A DNA stretch of 64,000 nucleotides from Candidatus Manganitrophus sp. (GTDB lineage Bacteria > Nitrospirota > Nitrospiria > SBBL01 > Manganitrophaceae): NCBI GenBank assembly GCA_028865235.1, contig CP114561.1:764001-828000 (forward strand). Reading direction: 5' to 3'. Position 1 is the stretch's first letter. Every line of letters starts with the position of its first letter. Shown one piece after another: positions 9,317 to 18,849 of this stretch. The notes beneath the pieces were generated by a model that was given only the letters and a program-made list of their open reading frames with translations, was not told the origin of the DNA and did no database searches. The position numbers and the translations under genes were made by a program.

Positions 9317-9326
9317 CCCCCCTTCC

Positions 9327-10460
9327 TTATCCGGCACGAACATCGAGCTCTCGATAGAGCGCCTCCCATTGCGCTAAGATTCGATCGGAATGGAAGGCCT
9401 CCGCCGCTCGGCGGGCCGCCCTCCGGAGGGTTTCCGGATCGGGGTGTTCGATGAGCCGCCTGATCTTGGAAGAAATCTCCTCGGGATCGGTCGGATCATC
9501 GAGCAGATCCCCATTGACCCCGCATTCAATCGCCTCCGCACCGCCGCAACGGCGATGGGTGATCACCGGCAAGCCGCTTGCCAGCGCCTCTAAATGAACC
9601 TGGCCGAACGGCTCATAGAGGGTCGGAAAAACAAACAGGTCGGCCGCGGCATAAAAGGGATCGACCGGGGCGACCGGCCCGAAGAAACGAACCTGGTCCT
9701 GAAGGTGAAGATGATCGACCCGACGTTGATATTTCCCGATATCACCTTTTCCCACGATCCATAATTTCACCGGAAGATCCCTGAGCCTAGCGACGGCCTC
9801 GATCAGAGGGCCGACCCCTTTGCGCTCAAAACCCGATCCGACAAAGAGAACGATCTTTTCCTGCTCCTTAATCTCTTTTTCAACCCGTAGCGATCGCCCG
9901 GTTGTCTCGCGTCGTTTGGGGTGAAACCGCTCCAGATCAACCGAATTGTAAATCACCGTGACCCTCTCCGGAGGAACCCCATAGTGCCGGAGAATCTCCT
10001 CCCGTACCCCTTTCGAGATCGCCACAATTTTTTTCGAATGCTTCATCAGCCGCCCCTCGATCCAGAGCATCAACCAATGAAAGGGGTTGAATGCGATGGA
10101 GAACCTCTTGAAAAAGGAAGCCCCCTTTTTTCGGCGCAGAAGCCATTCACGATGGCATCCATCCCCGGCGCGGTAGAGATCGTGGGAAAGGGTCCGTTCG
10201 TGACTCTGCACCAGTTCGAATCGATTCCGCCGACAGACCCGGGAAACACCGAGGGTAAAGGTCAATGTGCTGAAAAACGAACCGAACCGCAACATCGGAA
10301 CCGGGTGAAAAAAAATCTTCGGATCTTTCTCTCCGATCCACTCCGCCGCGATGAGATGCACCTCCAAACCGCGCGCCACCAAATGGTTGATGAAGTCTCC
10401 CGTGAAGCGCTCCGCCCCGCCATGCGAGACATACCTTTTTCGAATGATCGCGATTCTCAC
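9327..10460 (-). CDS. Glycosyltransferase family 4, WaaG-like (LPS core)
   Basis: A 377-residue GT-B enzyme from a GTG start. Its N-terminus MRIAIIRKRYVSHGGAER and the segment QSHERTLSHDLYRAGDGCH match the WaaG-like LPS core glucosyltransferase group. The donor domain has ILFVGSGFERKG-type and PTLYEPFGQVHLEALASG motifs, with the EPFG glutamate contacting the nucleotide sugar. It is predicted to add the first outer-core hexose to heptose II at the cytoplasmic face. It starts 8 bases after the neighbouring kinase gene ends, the same WaaG/WaaP proximity seen in enterobacterial core operons. Confidence 0.84.
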   Translation of the reverse strand: MRIAIIRKRYVSHGGAERFTGDFINHLVARGLEVHLIAAEWIGEKDPKIFFHPVPMLRFGSFFSTLTFTLGVSRVCRRNRFELVQSHERTLSHDLYRAGDGCHREWLLRRKKGASFFKRFSIAFNPFHWLMLWIEGRLMKHSKKIVAISKGVREEILRHYGVPPERVTVIYNSVDLERFHPKRRETTGRSLRVEKEIKEQEKIVLFVGSGFERKGVGPLIEAVARLRDLPVKLWIVGKGDIGKYQRRVDHLHLQDQVRFFGPVAPVDPFYAAADLFVFPTLYEPFGQVHLEALASGLPVITHRRCGGAEAIECGVNGDLLDDPTDPEEISSKIRRLIEHPDPETLRRAARRAAEAFHSDRILAQWEALYRELDVRAG

Positions 10461-10468
10461 GCTTCACC

Positions 10469-11307
10469 TCATCGCAAAAACGCGACATTCCTTCCGGGAA
10501 GCTTTCTCTGCCTTTGAAGCGAGGCCCTTTGCAACGAGGCGACGAGCGTCTTTCGGATCGGAAACAAACCCGGATTCTCTTCAAGATAGGCCTTGAAAAA
10601 ATAGGCCCGATCCCTCGAAGAAATCGATCCAAGACGGAGATCGTTCAGATCCCTCAGATCATGCAGGCGCCGCGAGCTTGAGAGCGACTGAAACCGTCGC
10701 GCTCCCTCATTATCCAAGAAATAGAAACCCCACTTCGCATTTGACGTTGGTCCCCAAAGTAAGAGATTGCCTAAATGGAGATCGCCGTGGTAAATCCCCT
10801 TGGCATGTAATGACCCAATCAGACGCCCCAGCCGCGTAAAAAAATCTCTCCTGGAAACACCGAGGCTCTCCAATGATACATCAAACGGCCCCTTCAAAAA
10901 CATCTTCAACGAAACCGCATCGACCCCCTCTGTGACGAAGAACGATTTCTGCACGAAGCCGAAGGAGCGTTTCTCTCCGACGATCACCACAGGGGGGTTT
11001 GAAATCCCTCCTCCAGAAGCATCTCGGCGTTCTCCCAGGCAAACTTGGCCTTCGCCTTGAGAAACGGGGATTTCAACAGATGCCGCCAGCGGTTGTAAAG
11101 GAAGAATTTGATAAAGAGATCCCTCTCCCCGCCATGAAGCCTGAAGACCGCCGTCCCCGGGGCGGTCGGAACCCTTTCTGCCGCGGGATCGCGCTCGAGA
11201 CGTTGGAGATCAAGTCGCTCGAGCCATTCGATTCTGTCGTAATCCTCGCGGACCCACAACCGGGTTCCATCGCTCTTTTTTTCGACATATGTGAGGCCGG
11301 ATCGCAT
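10469..11307 (-). CDS. WaaP-like LPS core kinase, interrupted by one frameshift
   Basis: Two frames form one kinase of about 279 residues starting with the ATG at 11307, 2 bases after the heptosyltransferase stop. The first frame ends near LLEEGFQTP; the second continues VVIVGEKRSFGFVQKSF. It contains HAKGIYHGDLHLGNLLL (catalytic aspartate and metal-binding asparagine) and YFLDNEGARR. One extra G in the six-base run at 10992-10997 restores the frame. WaaP phosphorylates heptose I of the inner core, and the WaaG-like neighbour supports such a role. A homopolymer in an LPS-modifying gene could be a phase-variation switch, but the same defect hits essential genes here, so error is likelier. Confidence 0.8.
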
Positions 11308-11309
11308 TT

Positions 11310-12436
11310 TTAGTGAAGCAGGTGGAGCGCCCTTTGATGCGATCTCCCTCGCTCCTCCAGAGCTGCTTCGATCTCCGAAATCACTTCCGCCGGGAGCAAC
11401 TCCTCCAAGCAGAGGCTCCGCTTTAAACCGGGACATCCGGCCAGGCCGCATGGGAGACACGGCTTCGCCTTTGCAATCACCCGATGCCCCTCTCCCCACG
11501 GTCCCCACAATTCATAATAGGTCGGCCCGAAGAGGGCCACCACGGGGGTTCCGACCGCCGCAGCAAGATGCATCACGGAGGAATCGATCCCGAAGAAAAG
11601 GGTCGCAACCCGGCTGATCGCCGCCGCCTCTCTTAAGGTCGTCCGCCCCGATAAATCGATCGGGGGACGGCGCATCAGAGAGACGATCTTTTCCGCCCGC
11701 TCCCGCTCCTCCCGGCCCGGTCCCCCGGTGAGAACAACGTCCATTCCCCGCTCTGAAAAATGATCGAGCACCTCGGCCACCGCCTCATCTCTCCAGCATT
11801 TATACGCCGCGTGAGAGGTCGGGTGGACATGAAGCAGCGGACGGGAAGGATCTCTTCCCGCTTTCTCGAGCCGATCTTGGACCGATCGAACCTCCTCCTC
11901 CCGCACGACCATTTCCAGCGCGCTCAACTTCGGCTGGAATCCAATCCTCCGGACGGCGTCGAGGTCCCTCTCCACCATATGAGTGTGTGGGTTGTTCAAC
12001 AGGTAGGTATGGGTATAGAAGACCGTTTTTCCCCAAAACTGCTTTGATCGATTTCTCAGCGGCAACGGACCGACACGATATCGCGCGCGGCTCAAAAACG
12101 CCAAAACCCCGCCGCGCATTCCGGTCCCCAAATGAACCGCCAGATCGTACCCCCCTCCTGCACCTCTCTGATGTATTGTCTCTCGCTGCGGAGTCGAGCC
12201 CCCCCCCGTTGATCCTTCCATTCCTTAAGGTAAGGGTGGAAGCGATCGATATTCGGGTTTGCCTCCAAAACCGGCAGGGTTTCTGAAAACCCCGCCACGC
12301 CGATCTGCGCGTCGGGAAAAGCATCCCTCAGCGCCCGGATCGCCGGCGTCGCCAAGATCATATCCCCAATCTGCTTGAACTTAATGACCAGGATCCTCCG
12401 GACCGTGCGACTGAGCCGGAAGAATTCCTCCTGCAA
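11310..12436 (-). CDS. LPS heptosyltransferase family (GT9) protein, interrupted by one frameshift
   Basis: Repaired, this is about 375 residues of a family-9 ADP-heptose transferase. The N-terminal part has ILVIKFKQIGDMILATPA, the usual GT9 opening. The second frame carries HVHPTSHAAYKCWRDE and the donor-binding segment FFGIDSSVMHLAAAVGTP, plus a C-terminal CLPCGLAGCPG cysteine cluster seen in many heptosyltransferases. Adding one G to the six-base run at 12150-12155 fuses YIREVQEGG to YDLAVHLGTG. It begins the downstream LPS core cluster and has its own promoter at 12522-12550. Which heptose (I, II or III) it adds is unknown. Confidence 0.82.
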
Positions 12437-12521
12437 GGAGGAATCAAAAAAATCCTTGAACAGATGATTGCTTGCTCATTCGTAAAGGGATCCCCACTGG
12501 GACCTGGATAAACAGAGGCAC

Positions 12522-12550
12522 AATATAACAGGCCCCCGATGAGAGATCAA
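12522..12550 (-). promoter_or_regulatory. Sigma-70-type promoter for the LPS core cluster
   Basis: Read on the minus strand, TTGATC (12545-12550) and TATATT (12522-12527) are separated by exactly 17 bases. This is close to the sigma-70 consensus. It lies about 85 bases upstream of the heptosyltransferase start at 12436, in the only sizeable gap between the two LPS gene blocks. Confidence 0.5.
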
Positions 12551-12630
12551 GAAATATCCGGTGTTAATCTAAGATGAAACACCTAAGACGGGCGCTTCGG
12601 AAATGGGGAAGCTTCTTGGCTCCGCTTAGA

Positions 12631-12798
12631 TCAAAGCTTAACCGCTTCATCAATCAGCATCACCGGGATCTCCTCCCGGATCGGATAGAGAAGCTTGCAC
12701 TTCGGACAGATCAAACCGTCCCCTTTATCGTTTAACTGAACATCCCCCTTGCATTTGGGGCAGGCCAAGATTTCAAGCAGCTCTTTATTGATTCCCAT
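12631..12798 (-). CDS. Trm112/YcaR-family zinc-ribbon protein
   Basis: A 55-residue protein from the ATG at 12798, which follows GGAGGAAGAG. It contains LLEILACPKCKGDVQL and a second CPKC, a typical two-CxxC zinc ribbon, ending with LYPIREEIPVMLIDEA. This is the UPF0434/Trm112-like family, often encoded beside lpxK in proteobacteria and thought to help fold or activate partner enzymes. Its start overlaps the end of the preceding heptosyltransferase gene by 14 bases, so it belongs to the upper LPS operon. Confidence 0.88.
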   Translation of the reverse strand: MGINKELLEILACPKCKGDVQLNDKGDGLICPKCKLLYPIREEIPVMLIDEAVKL

Positions 12799-13830
12799 CT
12801 CTTCCTCCTCTATTCTCAATCGCTTGGACGACTTCATCGACAGAAATCGCCTTCATACACTCATTCCCGCGAACACAGCTGTTCCGACGGCAGCCGGCGC
12901 AGCCGACTTCTTTTCGGATCACCGTGTGCCCTGCGCCATAGGGGCCGATCTTCCTCGGGTCGGTCGGACCGAAGAGGGCCACCACCGGTGTTCCAACGGC
13001 CGCCGCAAGGTGCATCGGACCGGAATCATTGCAGACAAAGAATCGCGCCTGCCGAATCAGTTCGGCCAGCTCCGGCAGGGTCGTCTTTCCGGCCAGGTTC
13101 ATCGCCGGCTGTTTCATCTGTTGAAGAATCCGATCGACCTCTTCCCGCTCTCCTTTGCTCCCGACAAAAACAACCGGGATTTTCTTTTCCCGAATCAACC
13201 AGTCGGCCAGCGCTGCAAAACGGGTCGGCTCCCACTTTTGCTTTCCCATCGCGCCGTGGGATGGATCAATGCGAAAGAGGCCTGCTCCGAAAGACCCCCC
13301 TCTGACAAAAGCCGCCGGACATTCGCCGCAAACTCGGTCGAAGAGGGGATGTCGAAGTGAACCCCCTCTACGTCGCATCCCAATGCCTTCGCCACCCTCC
13401 GGTAACGATCGACCGCATGGACGACTCCTTCCGGAACCGGCACCCGGTCGGTATAAAACCAAGGGGCCCCTTCCCGCGCGGCGGAAAAACCGATCCGGAC
13501 CGGCGCCCCGGTCGCGTAACCCAAAACCGCGCTTCGCAGAAGCCCTTGGAGATCGACGACCAGATCGAACGGATGTTTCCGGACCGCCTGGATCAATTGT
13601 CGAACCTCACCCCATCGAAAGGGAACGGCGATCACCTCATCGATCGTGGAATGCCCCTTCAAGATCCCCGCCCATTCCGGCTTCACCAGCCAGGAGATCC
13701 GCGCCGACGGGAAGCGCTTTCGAATCGCCCCCACGGCGGGAAGGGCGTCGATGACATCCCCCAACGAGCTCGGCTTGATGATGAGGATCTCCCGGAAGTC
13801 CCCCCCGCGCTTTGTCCGATCTCGCGCCAA
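12785..13830 (-). CDS. LPS heptosyltransferase (WaaC/WaaQ-like GT9), interrupted by one frameshift
   Basis: About 348 residues after repair. The first frame begins near FREILIIKPSSLGDVIDALP, a classic WaaC-type start, and continues to ASFALIHPTARWESK. The second carries KWEPTRFAALADWL, FVCNDSGPMHLAAAVGTPVV and CAGCRRNSCVRG. One extra A in the four-base run at 13236-13239 (minus-strand AAAA) joins them. The start is unclear: a TTG directly follows the upstream stop. An ATG overlapping that stop as ATGA would also serve if the seven-G tract just downstream (13800-13806) has the wrong length. WaaC adds heptose I to Kdo. Confidence 0.82.
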
Positions 13831-15432
13831 TCATTCGGCGATCCACCCTCGTCTTTGCAGATCTTCCAGAATCCACTCGACCGCCGCGGAGAGGTCGGCG
13901 GCGACATGATCGGGCCGTGTTCCCGCTTGCACCATCTCCTGCAGCGACGTCTCGCCGTGCCCGGTGCAGACCAATACCCCCTTCATTCCTCCGCGCGCCA
14001 GCCCCATATCGAGCGGCTTGTCCCCGACCACATACGATCCGGAAAGATCGATCGGATGCTCCGAAATCGCCCGCTCGATCATTCCCATCTGCGGCTTCCG
14101 GCAGGTGCAAGGGATGATCTGTGGATGATGGGGACAATAATAGATCCCATCCAGGTGCGCCCCGGCTTCGGCCAGAACTGTTTTAAGGTGATGATGCACC
14201 TGGCCGATCATCTCTTCATCGAAAATTCCTCTCGCCACGCCGGACTGATTCGTCACGATGATCACCAAAATCCCCCGCCGGTTGAGCCGCGCGATCGCTT
14301 CGGCGGCCCCCGGGATCATCGAATACTTATGAAGCGCATCCATGTGGCCGACATCGTGATTGATCGTTCCATCTCGATCGAGAAAAACGGCAATCTTCCT
14401 TCTTCCGAGGCGCGCCATCTGCCGCTCCGCCGCCTCGACGACCGCCTCGACCGACACCCCGGTCATGCAGCGATGATCGATCGGGCACTCCCGGTGGGTG
14501 CAGGGAGCGCAATCGACCTTGTTCCGAACGATCAGATCGTCCGCGCCGGCCGGGGAGGTCGCATCGGGATTCGTCGGGCCGAAAACCGCCACGACCGACA
14601 CCCCCAACGCCGAGGCGATATGCATCGGCCCCGAATCATTGGTGATGAAAAGACGGCAGCGGGAGAGCAACGCCATCATCATCCGGACGGTTGTCTTCCC
14701 CGCCATGACGACGGCCGGATGTTTCATATTCCGGCGGACCTCCTCCGAAATGGCGATTTCGGCCGGACCGCCGAAAATGACCACCCTCGCCGAATGCCGC
14801 ACCGCCAGCCGGTCGGCCGCCGCCGCAAAGCGGGCCGGGTCCCAGCGTTTCGAAGAGCCGTAGGCCGCCCCGGGATTGATGCCGATCACCTGCTCCCAGC
14901 GGGCAATCCCCTCGGCGAGAAGTAGGTCCGACGCCGATTGCTTCTCTTTCTCGGAGATCACCAGAAAAGGGCGCCGTTCAAATTCACTCGCCGATCCCAC
15001 CGAATTCATCAAATGGAGATAGGCCTCCCGCTGATGAAAGGGGGACGTTTTTTTATCGAGCGACTTCGTCAAAAGAAATCGCCGGCCGTCGGCGGCATAA
15101 CCGACCCGCTCCGGAATGCCGGCGGCCGCGGTGATCAGCGCGGCCTCGAACGCGTTCTGAAGAAGAAAGGCCAGATCGAACCGACCCTCCCGAATCGAAC
15201 GAACTAATCGCCACAATCCCGCGAAGCCGGCGTGCCGTCCGGGAGATTCGTAGACCAACAGCCGGTCAATCGCCGGATGATGCTCGAAGAGGGCCGCCAC
15301 CGGCGGCTTCGCCAGAAGGGTGATCCGGCTCTCCGGAAAACGGGCGCGCAGCGCCGAGAGGGTCGGAATCGCCATGACGGCATCTCCGATCCAATTCGGC
15401 GCCCGAACTAAAATTTTCTGATACATAATCAT
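13831..15432 (-). CDS. Fusion of heptosyltransferase II (WaaF) and D,D-heptose-1,7-bisphosphate phosphatase (GmhB)
   Basis: An intact 533-residue protein with two enzymatic parts. Residues 1 to about 345 are a GT9 heptosyltransferase: ILVRAPNWIGDAVMAIPTL, INPGAAYGSSKRWDP, FITNDSGPMHIASALGVS and the CAPCTHRECPIDHRCM cysteine motif of WaaF. Residues from about 350 are a HAD phosphatase: AVFLDRDGTINHDVGH (nucleophile DxD), VTNQSGVARG, a CPHHPQIIPCTCRKPQ zinc loop and VVGDKPLDMGLA. GmhB dephosphorylates heptose bisphosphate en route to ADP-heptose, so one chain both makes and uses part of the donor pathway. The join near MARLGRRKIAVFLDRD shows no sequence defect. Both standalone families are normally separate genes. 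Confidence 0.92.
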   Translation of the reverse strand: MIMYQKILVRAPNWIGDAVMAIPTLSALRARFPESRITLLAKPPVAALFEHHPAIDRLLVYESPGRHAGFAGLWRLVRSIREGRFDLAFLLQNAFEAALITAAAGIPERVGYAADGRRFLLTKSLDKKTSPFHQREAYLHLMNSVGSASEFERRPFLVISEKEKQSASDLLLAEGIARWEQVIGINPGAAYGSSKRWDPARFAAAADRLAVRHSARVVIFGGPAEIAISEEVRRNMKHPAVVMAGKTTVRMMMALLSRCRLFITNDSGPMHIASALGVSVVAVFGPTNPDATSPAGADDLIVRNKVDCAPCTHRECPIDHRCMTGVSVEAVVEAAERQMARLGRRKIAVFLDRDGTINHDVGHMDALHKYSMIPGAAEAIARLNRRGILVIIVTNQSGVARGIFDEEMIGQVHHHLKTVLAEAGAHLDGIYYCPHHPQIIPCTCRKPQMGMIERAISEHPIDLSGSYVVGDKPLDMGLARGGMKGVLVCTGHGETSLQEMVQAGTRPDHVAADLSAAVEWILEDLQRRGWIAE

Positions 15433-15436
15433 CTAA

Positions 15437-15462
15437 TGTAGGGGCGATCCTTGTGATCGCCC
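15437..15462. repeat. Short palindromic repeat, TGTAGGGGCG family, copy A
   Basis: TGTAGGGGCGATC, a short loop and GATCGCCC form an 8-bp stem with a 5-base loop in the gap between the WaaF-GmhB and LpxL-like genes. The same TGTA(G/A)-GGGCG architecture with a 5-base loop occurs at 33096-33121 (inverted) and 40538-40568. No T-tract follows, so it is not a simple terminator. It resembles mobile REP-like or MITE-like elements. Confidence 0.7.
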
Positions 15463-15529
15463 TCCCAATCCAAAATCAGGGCGAATACACGGTGGAACAG
15501 TGCAGGCAAGATTCGCTTCTACTGATCGT

Positions 15530-16408
15530 TTATTTCGGTTTTGTTTTCCATCTCCGATGGACCCACAGCCAGTGATCGGGATGTCGCCGGACGGCCGATT
15601 CGATCGTTTGGGTAAAAAGCGCGGTCGCCTCCCGAAGATCTCTCTCCAGATCTCCCGTTCGGACAATTTCCAACCGCTTTTCGATAATGACGCGATGGCG
15701 GCCTCCCTCACGGATAATAAAGGTCGGCAAAATGGCGGCGCCGGTTCGAAGGGCCAGGACCGCCAACCCTTTGTGGGTCGCCGCCGGCCGTCCGAAGTAA
15801 TCGACGAAAACCGCTTCGCCCGCCGCCGTGTTCTGATCGAGGAGAATGCCGACCACTTCCCCGGCCCGGAGGAGCCGCAAGAGCTCCGCCGCGGAGGTTC
15901 TTTTATTCAGAACCCGATTTCCGAACCGCTCGCGCCAGGCATTGACCATCCGGTTTAAATCGGGGTTATCGAGCGGCCGCGCCACGACATTCATCCGGGT
16001 TCCCAAAAGCGAAATCGACATTCCCATCCATTCCCAATTTCCGAAATGGGCCGTCAGAATGACTACCCCTTTTTGCTCACGGATCGCGGCTTCATAATGC
16101 TCGATCCCCTCGAATGTCGTCCGACCCATCATCTCGGCCGCAGGCTTTCCTTGAACCCAGGCAAACTCGACAACCGTCCGTCCTAAATTCTCGAAAGCGG
16201 CCACGGCGATCCGCTTCCGTTCGCGTTCGCTCCGCTCTTTGCCGAGTGCTACGTTGAGGTTCACCTGCGCAACCGCCCGGTGACGGCGATCGGCGAGGTA
16301 AAAAAACCGTCCGAGGAGCGCGCCGCCTTCCACCGCGACCCGGTAAGGAAGGACCCGGAAGAGATGAATAAAAAAACGGGCTAAAAGATATTCGAACTTC
16401 TCTTTCAT
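15530..16408 (-). CDS. Lipid A acyltransferase, LpxL/HtrB family
   Basis: A 292-residue membrane-bound acyltransferase. An N-terminal hydrophobic/amphipathic helix is followed by ILTAHFGNWEWMGM, the H-x4-E catalytic motif of the LpxL/LpxM family, and GILLDQNTAAGEAVFVDYFG, also conserved. It adds a secondary acyl chain to Kdo-lipid A on the inner membrane. The ATG at 16408 is selected because the LpxK stop lies just upstream (16417) and upstream in-frame sequence only overlaps lpxK. A single LpxL-type gene is visible, so LpxL versus LpxM specificity is unresolved. Confidence 0.9.
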   Translation of the reverse strand: MKEKFEYLLARFFIHLFRVLPYRVAVEGGALLGRFFYLADRRHRAVAQVNLNVALGKERSERERKRIAVAAFENLGRTVVEFAWVQGKPAAEMMGRTTFEGIEHYEAAIREQKGVVILTAHFGNWEWMGMSISLLGTRMNVVARPLDNPDLNRMVNAWRERFGNRVLNKRTSAAELLRLLRAGEVVGILLDQNTAAGEAVFVDYFGRPAATHKGLAVLALRTGAAILPTFIIREGGRHRVIIEKRLEIVRTGDLERDLREATALFTQTIESAVRRHPDHWLWVHRRWKTKPK

Positions 16409-16416
16409 CGGACTGC

Positions 16417-17553
16417 CTACACCGATCGCAGCGTCGGTTTTGAATGAAACAGGAGCGACTCCCACTTGGCAGGATCTTCCCAGAAGACAATATCGACCCG
16501 GAGAGCCCACACGACAAAATCTTTTGGGAGAAGGGCTTTTATTTTCACCGCATCTTTCTCGGTCGTGACCACCCATTTGGCCCCGAGTTGATCGGCTTTT
16601 TTTCGGATCTTCTCCAGGTCGGAGGATTGGTAAGAATGGTGATCCCGAAAGACCACCTGTTCACGAAGATCGACCCCCAGCCGCTTGAGGAGCATCCCGA
16701 ATGAGTCTGGATTTCCGATCCCGCAGAAACTCAGAACCGGCTCCTTCGCCAGTGTGCCGGCGGGCAGTGCCGTCCCGTTCCGCACATCAATCAGCCGCGA
16801 CGGTTGGAATGACGTTCGAACGCAGGGCCTTCCGAAGCGCTCGATCTCGCCGATCCATTCGGAGGCATCGGCCTGGTCCTCGGAACGGGTAAAAATCACC
16901 ACATCGGCCCGCCGGACCTCGGAGAGCGGCTCCCGCAGCGCCCCTCTGGGAAGAAGCGCCCCGTTCCCAAAGGGGTTTGTCGCATCCACGAGAAGAATGT
17001 TTAGATCCCGATGAAGCCGGATGTGCTGAAAGCCGTCGTCCAAAAGAATAACGTCGAGATGAAACCGCTCCAAGAGCCATTGGCAGCCTTTATAACGATC
17101 CGAGGAGACAAGGATCGGGATCCCTTTGAGCCGCTGCGCCATCAGATAAGGTTCATCTCCGGCCGTCTCGGGCCTTTCCAAGATTTCTTGACCGTCGGAA
17201 ACCAAACGAAGCGGGCCTTTGTACGTTCCTCGATAGCCCCGGCTGACAATCCCGACCGTGTATCCCCGCTCTTGCCACTTCTTCGCCAGGAAGATCGTAA
17301 AGGGGGTTTTCCCGGTCCCCCCGACCGTAAGATTTCCGATGCTCACGACAAGGCAGTCGACCTTCTTGCGCGGCAGCATTCCCTTTTCGTAGAGCAAGAT
17401 CCGAAGACGACACGAAAGGCCATAGAGCGACGCCAGGATCGTGAAGGGAAAGAGGATCGTCTCGGACGCGCCCCTCCCCTTGTTCCAGACCCACTTCCAC
17501 AACGGGACCCGCTTTCGGGTGCCTTTTTGATTGGGCTTTAGTTTCCGATCCAC
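16417..17553 (-). CDS. lpxK: Tetraacyldisaccharide 4'-kinase
   Basis: About 378 residues from a GTG at 17553. It contains the P-loop VVSIGNLTVGGTGKTP, then VGIVSRGYRG, DVILLDDGFQHIRLHRDLN and GNGALLPRGALREP, all diagnostic of LpxK. The C-terminal VVTTEKDAVKI is also family-typical. It phosphorylates the 4'-position of the lipid A disaccharide at the inner membrane, with an N-terminal hydrophobic segment (FPFTILASLYGLSCRL) as anchor. The start overlaps the last codons of kdtA and follows an AGG-type ribosome site. Upstream in-frame sequence is only the alternative reading of kdtA. Confidence 0.94.
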   Translation of the reverse strand: MDRKLKPNQKGTRKRVPLWKWVWNKGRGASETILFPFTILASLYGLSCRLRILLYEKGMLPRKKVDCLVVSIGNLTVGGTGKTPFTIFLAKKWQERGYTVGIVSRGYRGTYKGPLRLVSDGQEILERPETAGDEPYLMAQRLKGIPILVSSDRYKGCQWLLERFHLDVILLDDGFQHIRLHRDLNILLVDATNPFGNGALLPRGALREPLSEVRRADVVIFTRSEDQADASEWIGEIERFGRPCVRTSFQPSRLIDVRNGTALPAGTLAKEPVLSFCGIGNPDSFGMLLKRLGVDLREQVVFRDHHSYQSSDLEKIRKKADQLGAKWVVTTEKDAVKIKALLPKDFVVWALRVDIVFWEDPAKWESLLFHSKPTLRSV

Positions 17554-18829
17554 CGCGCAACCTGCTCTAAGTTTCGCATGACCGCACCCCGGTTTGCCAG
17601 AACGACTTGATACGCGCTCTCGCCCCGCTTCTTCATCTCGTCGGAATGTTGCATCAGCCAGACCATCTGCAGCCCCATCTCTTTTCCGCCGGAAACCTCC
17701 ATCCCCCCCCCGACCCTTTGAGCTGATCGGCGATCTCTTTAAAGTTGGACATATACGGACCAAAGAAAACCGGCCTCCGATGGGCGGCAACTTCGAGAAC
17801 ATTATGCCCTCCGATCGGGACCAGACTCCCTCCGACAAAGACCAGATCGGCCAGCGCATAATATTGATCGAGCTCCCCCAGCGTATCGAGAAGAATGACC
17901 CTTTCATTCCTCATTCGATTCAGCGCCGTCTTCCTGACACAAGCCATTCCTTTTTGGGTCAGGAGTTCCTCTACCCGGCCGAGCCGGTCCAGATGGCGGG
18001 GAGCGATCAGGAGCTTCATCGGGCCGATCGCATCGGCGATGATCCGATACGCATCGAGAACCGATTCCTCTTCCCCCTCGTGGGTGCTTCCGGCGATCAT
18101 CAGCCGCTCACCCGGCGCGAGGCCGATCTCGGTCCGCAAAGTCCCCGCTTCTTTTGGCACGCCTCGTGACGCCGCTTGATCATATTTCATATTTCCCGTC
18201 CGGATCACCCGATCAGAGGGGGCCCCGAGCGTCCGGATCTTTTCCGCATCCTGCTCCGTCTGCATCAGAAAAGAGAAACCTCTTCCAGGACGGAGGATAA
18301 AAAGAAACGGACCCGTCGATAGCGGCGGAATCCACGCTCCGAGATCCGGCCGTTGATCAGGATCGAAGGGATTCCTTTTTTCGAAAGGGTCCGAAGAAAA
18401 TTCGGCCAGAGCTCCGTCTCCAGGAAAATAAAAAGGGCCGGAGAAATCCGCTCGACCACCGACCGGGTCACCCAGGGCAAATCAAACGGGAAGTAGATAA
18501 ACTGATCGACCCCTTTTAAACGCTGGCGGGCCGCCGCCTGGCCGGTCGGCGTCGTCGTCGAAAAAATAATTCCCGCTTTAGGATACCGCCGGCGGAGCGA
18601 CTGAATAAAAAGCTCCGAGGAGATCACTTCGCCCACCGAAACGGCATGGACCCAAATGACCTGGCGCCCCTCGATCGCCTTGAAGAAATCGCGGGGATAC
18701 CGCCCCAGGCGCTGCATCACCCCGTCACGGTAGGCCGGCCGGCCGATGAGACGCCGGAGAAGATAAAGGGAGAGGGGGGAGCAACAACAAGATCATTGCC
18801 TGATAGACCCCGAAGAGCAATCTTTTCAT
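17538..18829 (-). CDS. waaA: 3-deoxy-D-manno-octulosonic acid (Kdo) transferase, with three frame breaks
   Basis: The repaired protein has about 430 residues. It begins MKRLLFGVYQAM at 18829 with an N-terminal membrane helix. It continues through VIWVHAVSVGEVI (with the catalytic glutamate), FLETELWPNFL, and the C-terminal GT30 segment GHNVLEVAAHRRPVFFGPYM. It ends NLEQVARWIGN at 17538. Breaks lie at 18774-18779 (G run, needing one base fewer or two more), 18269-18272 (A run, one base short) and the nine-C run at 17703-17711 (one short). WaaA transfers Kdo from CMP-Kdo to lipid IVA. Being essential in most such bacteria, it argues that the breaks are sequence errors. Confidence 0.88.
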
Positions 18830-18849
18830 TCCCGTATCCTGATCCCGCT

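Noticed and set aside
13357..14925. A long plus-strand open frame opposite the heptosyltransferase genes
   Set aside because: It is antisense to clear family-typical genes and its product lacks domain content; GC-rich DNA often leaves long antisense frames.
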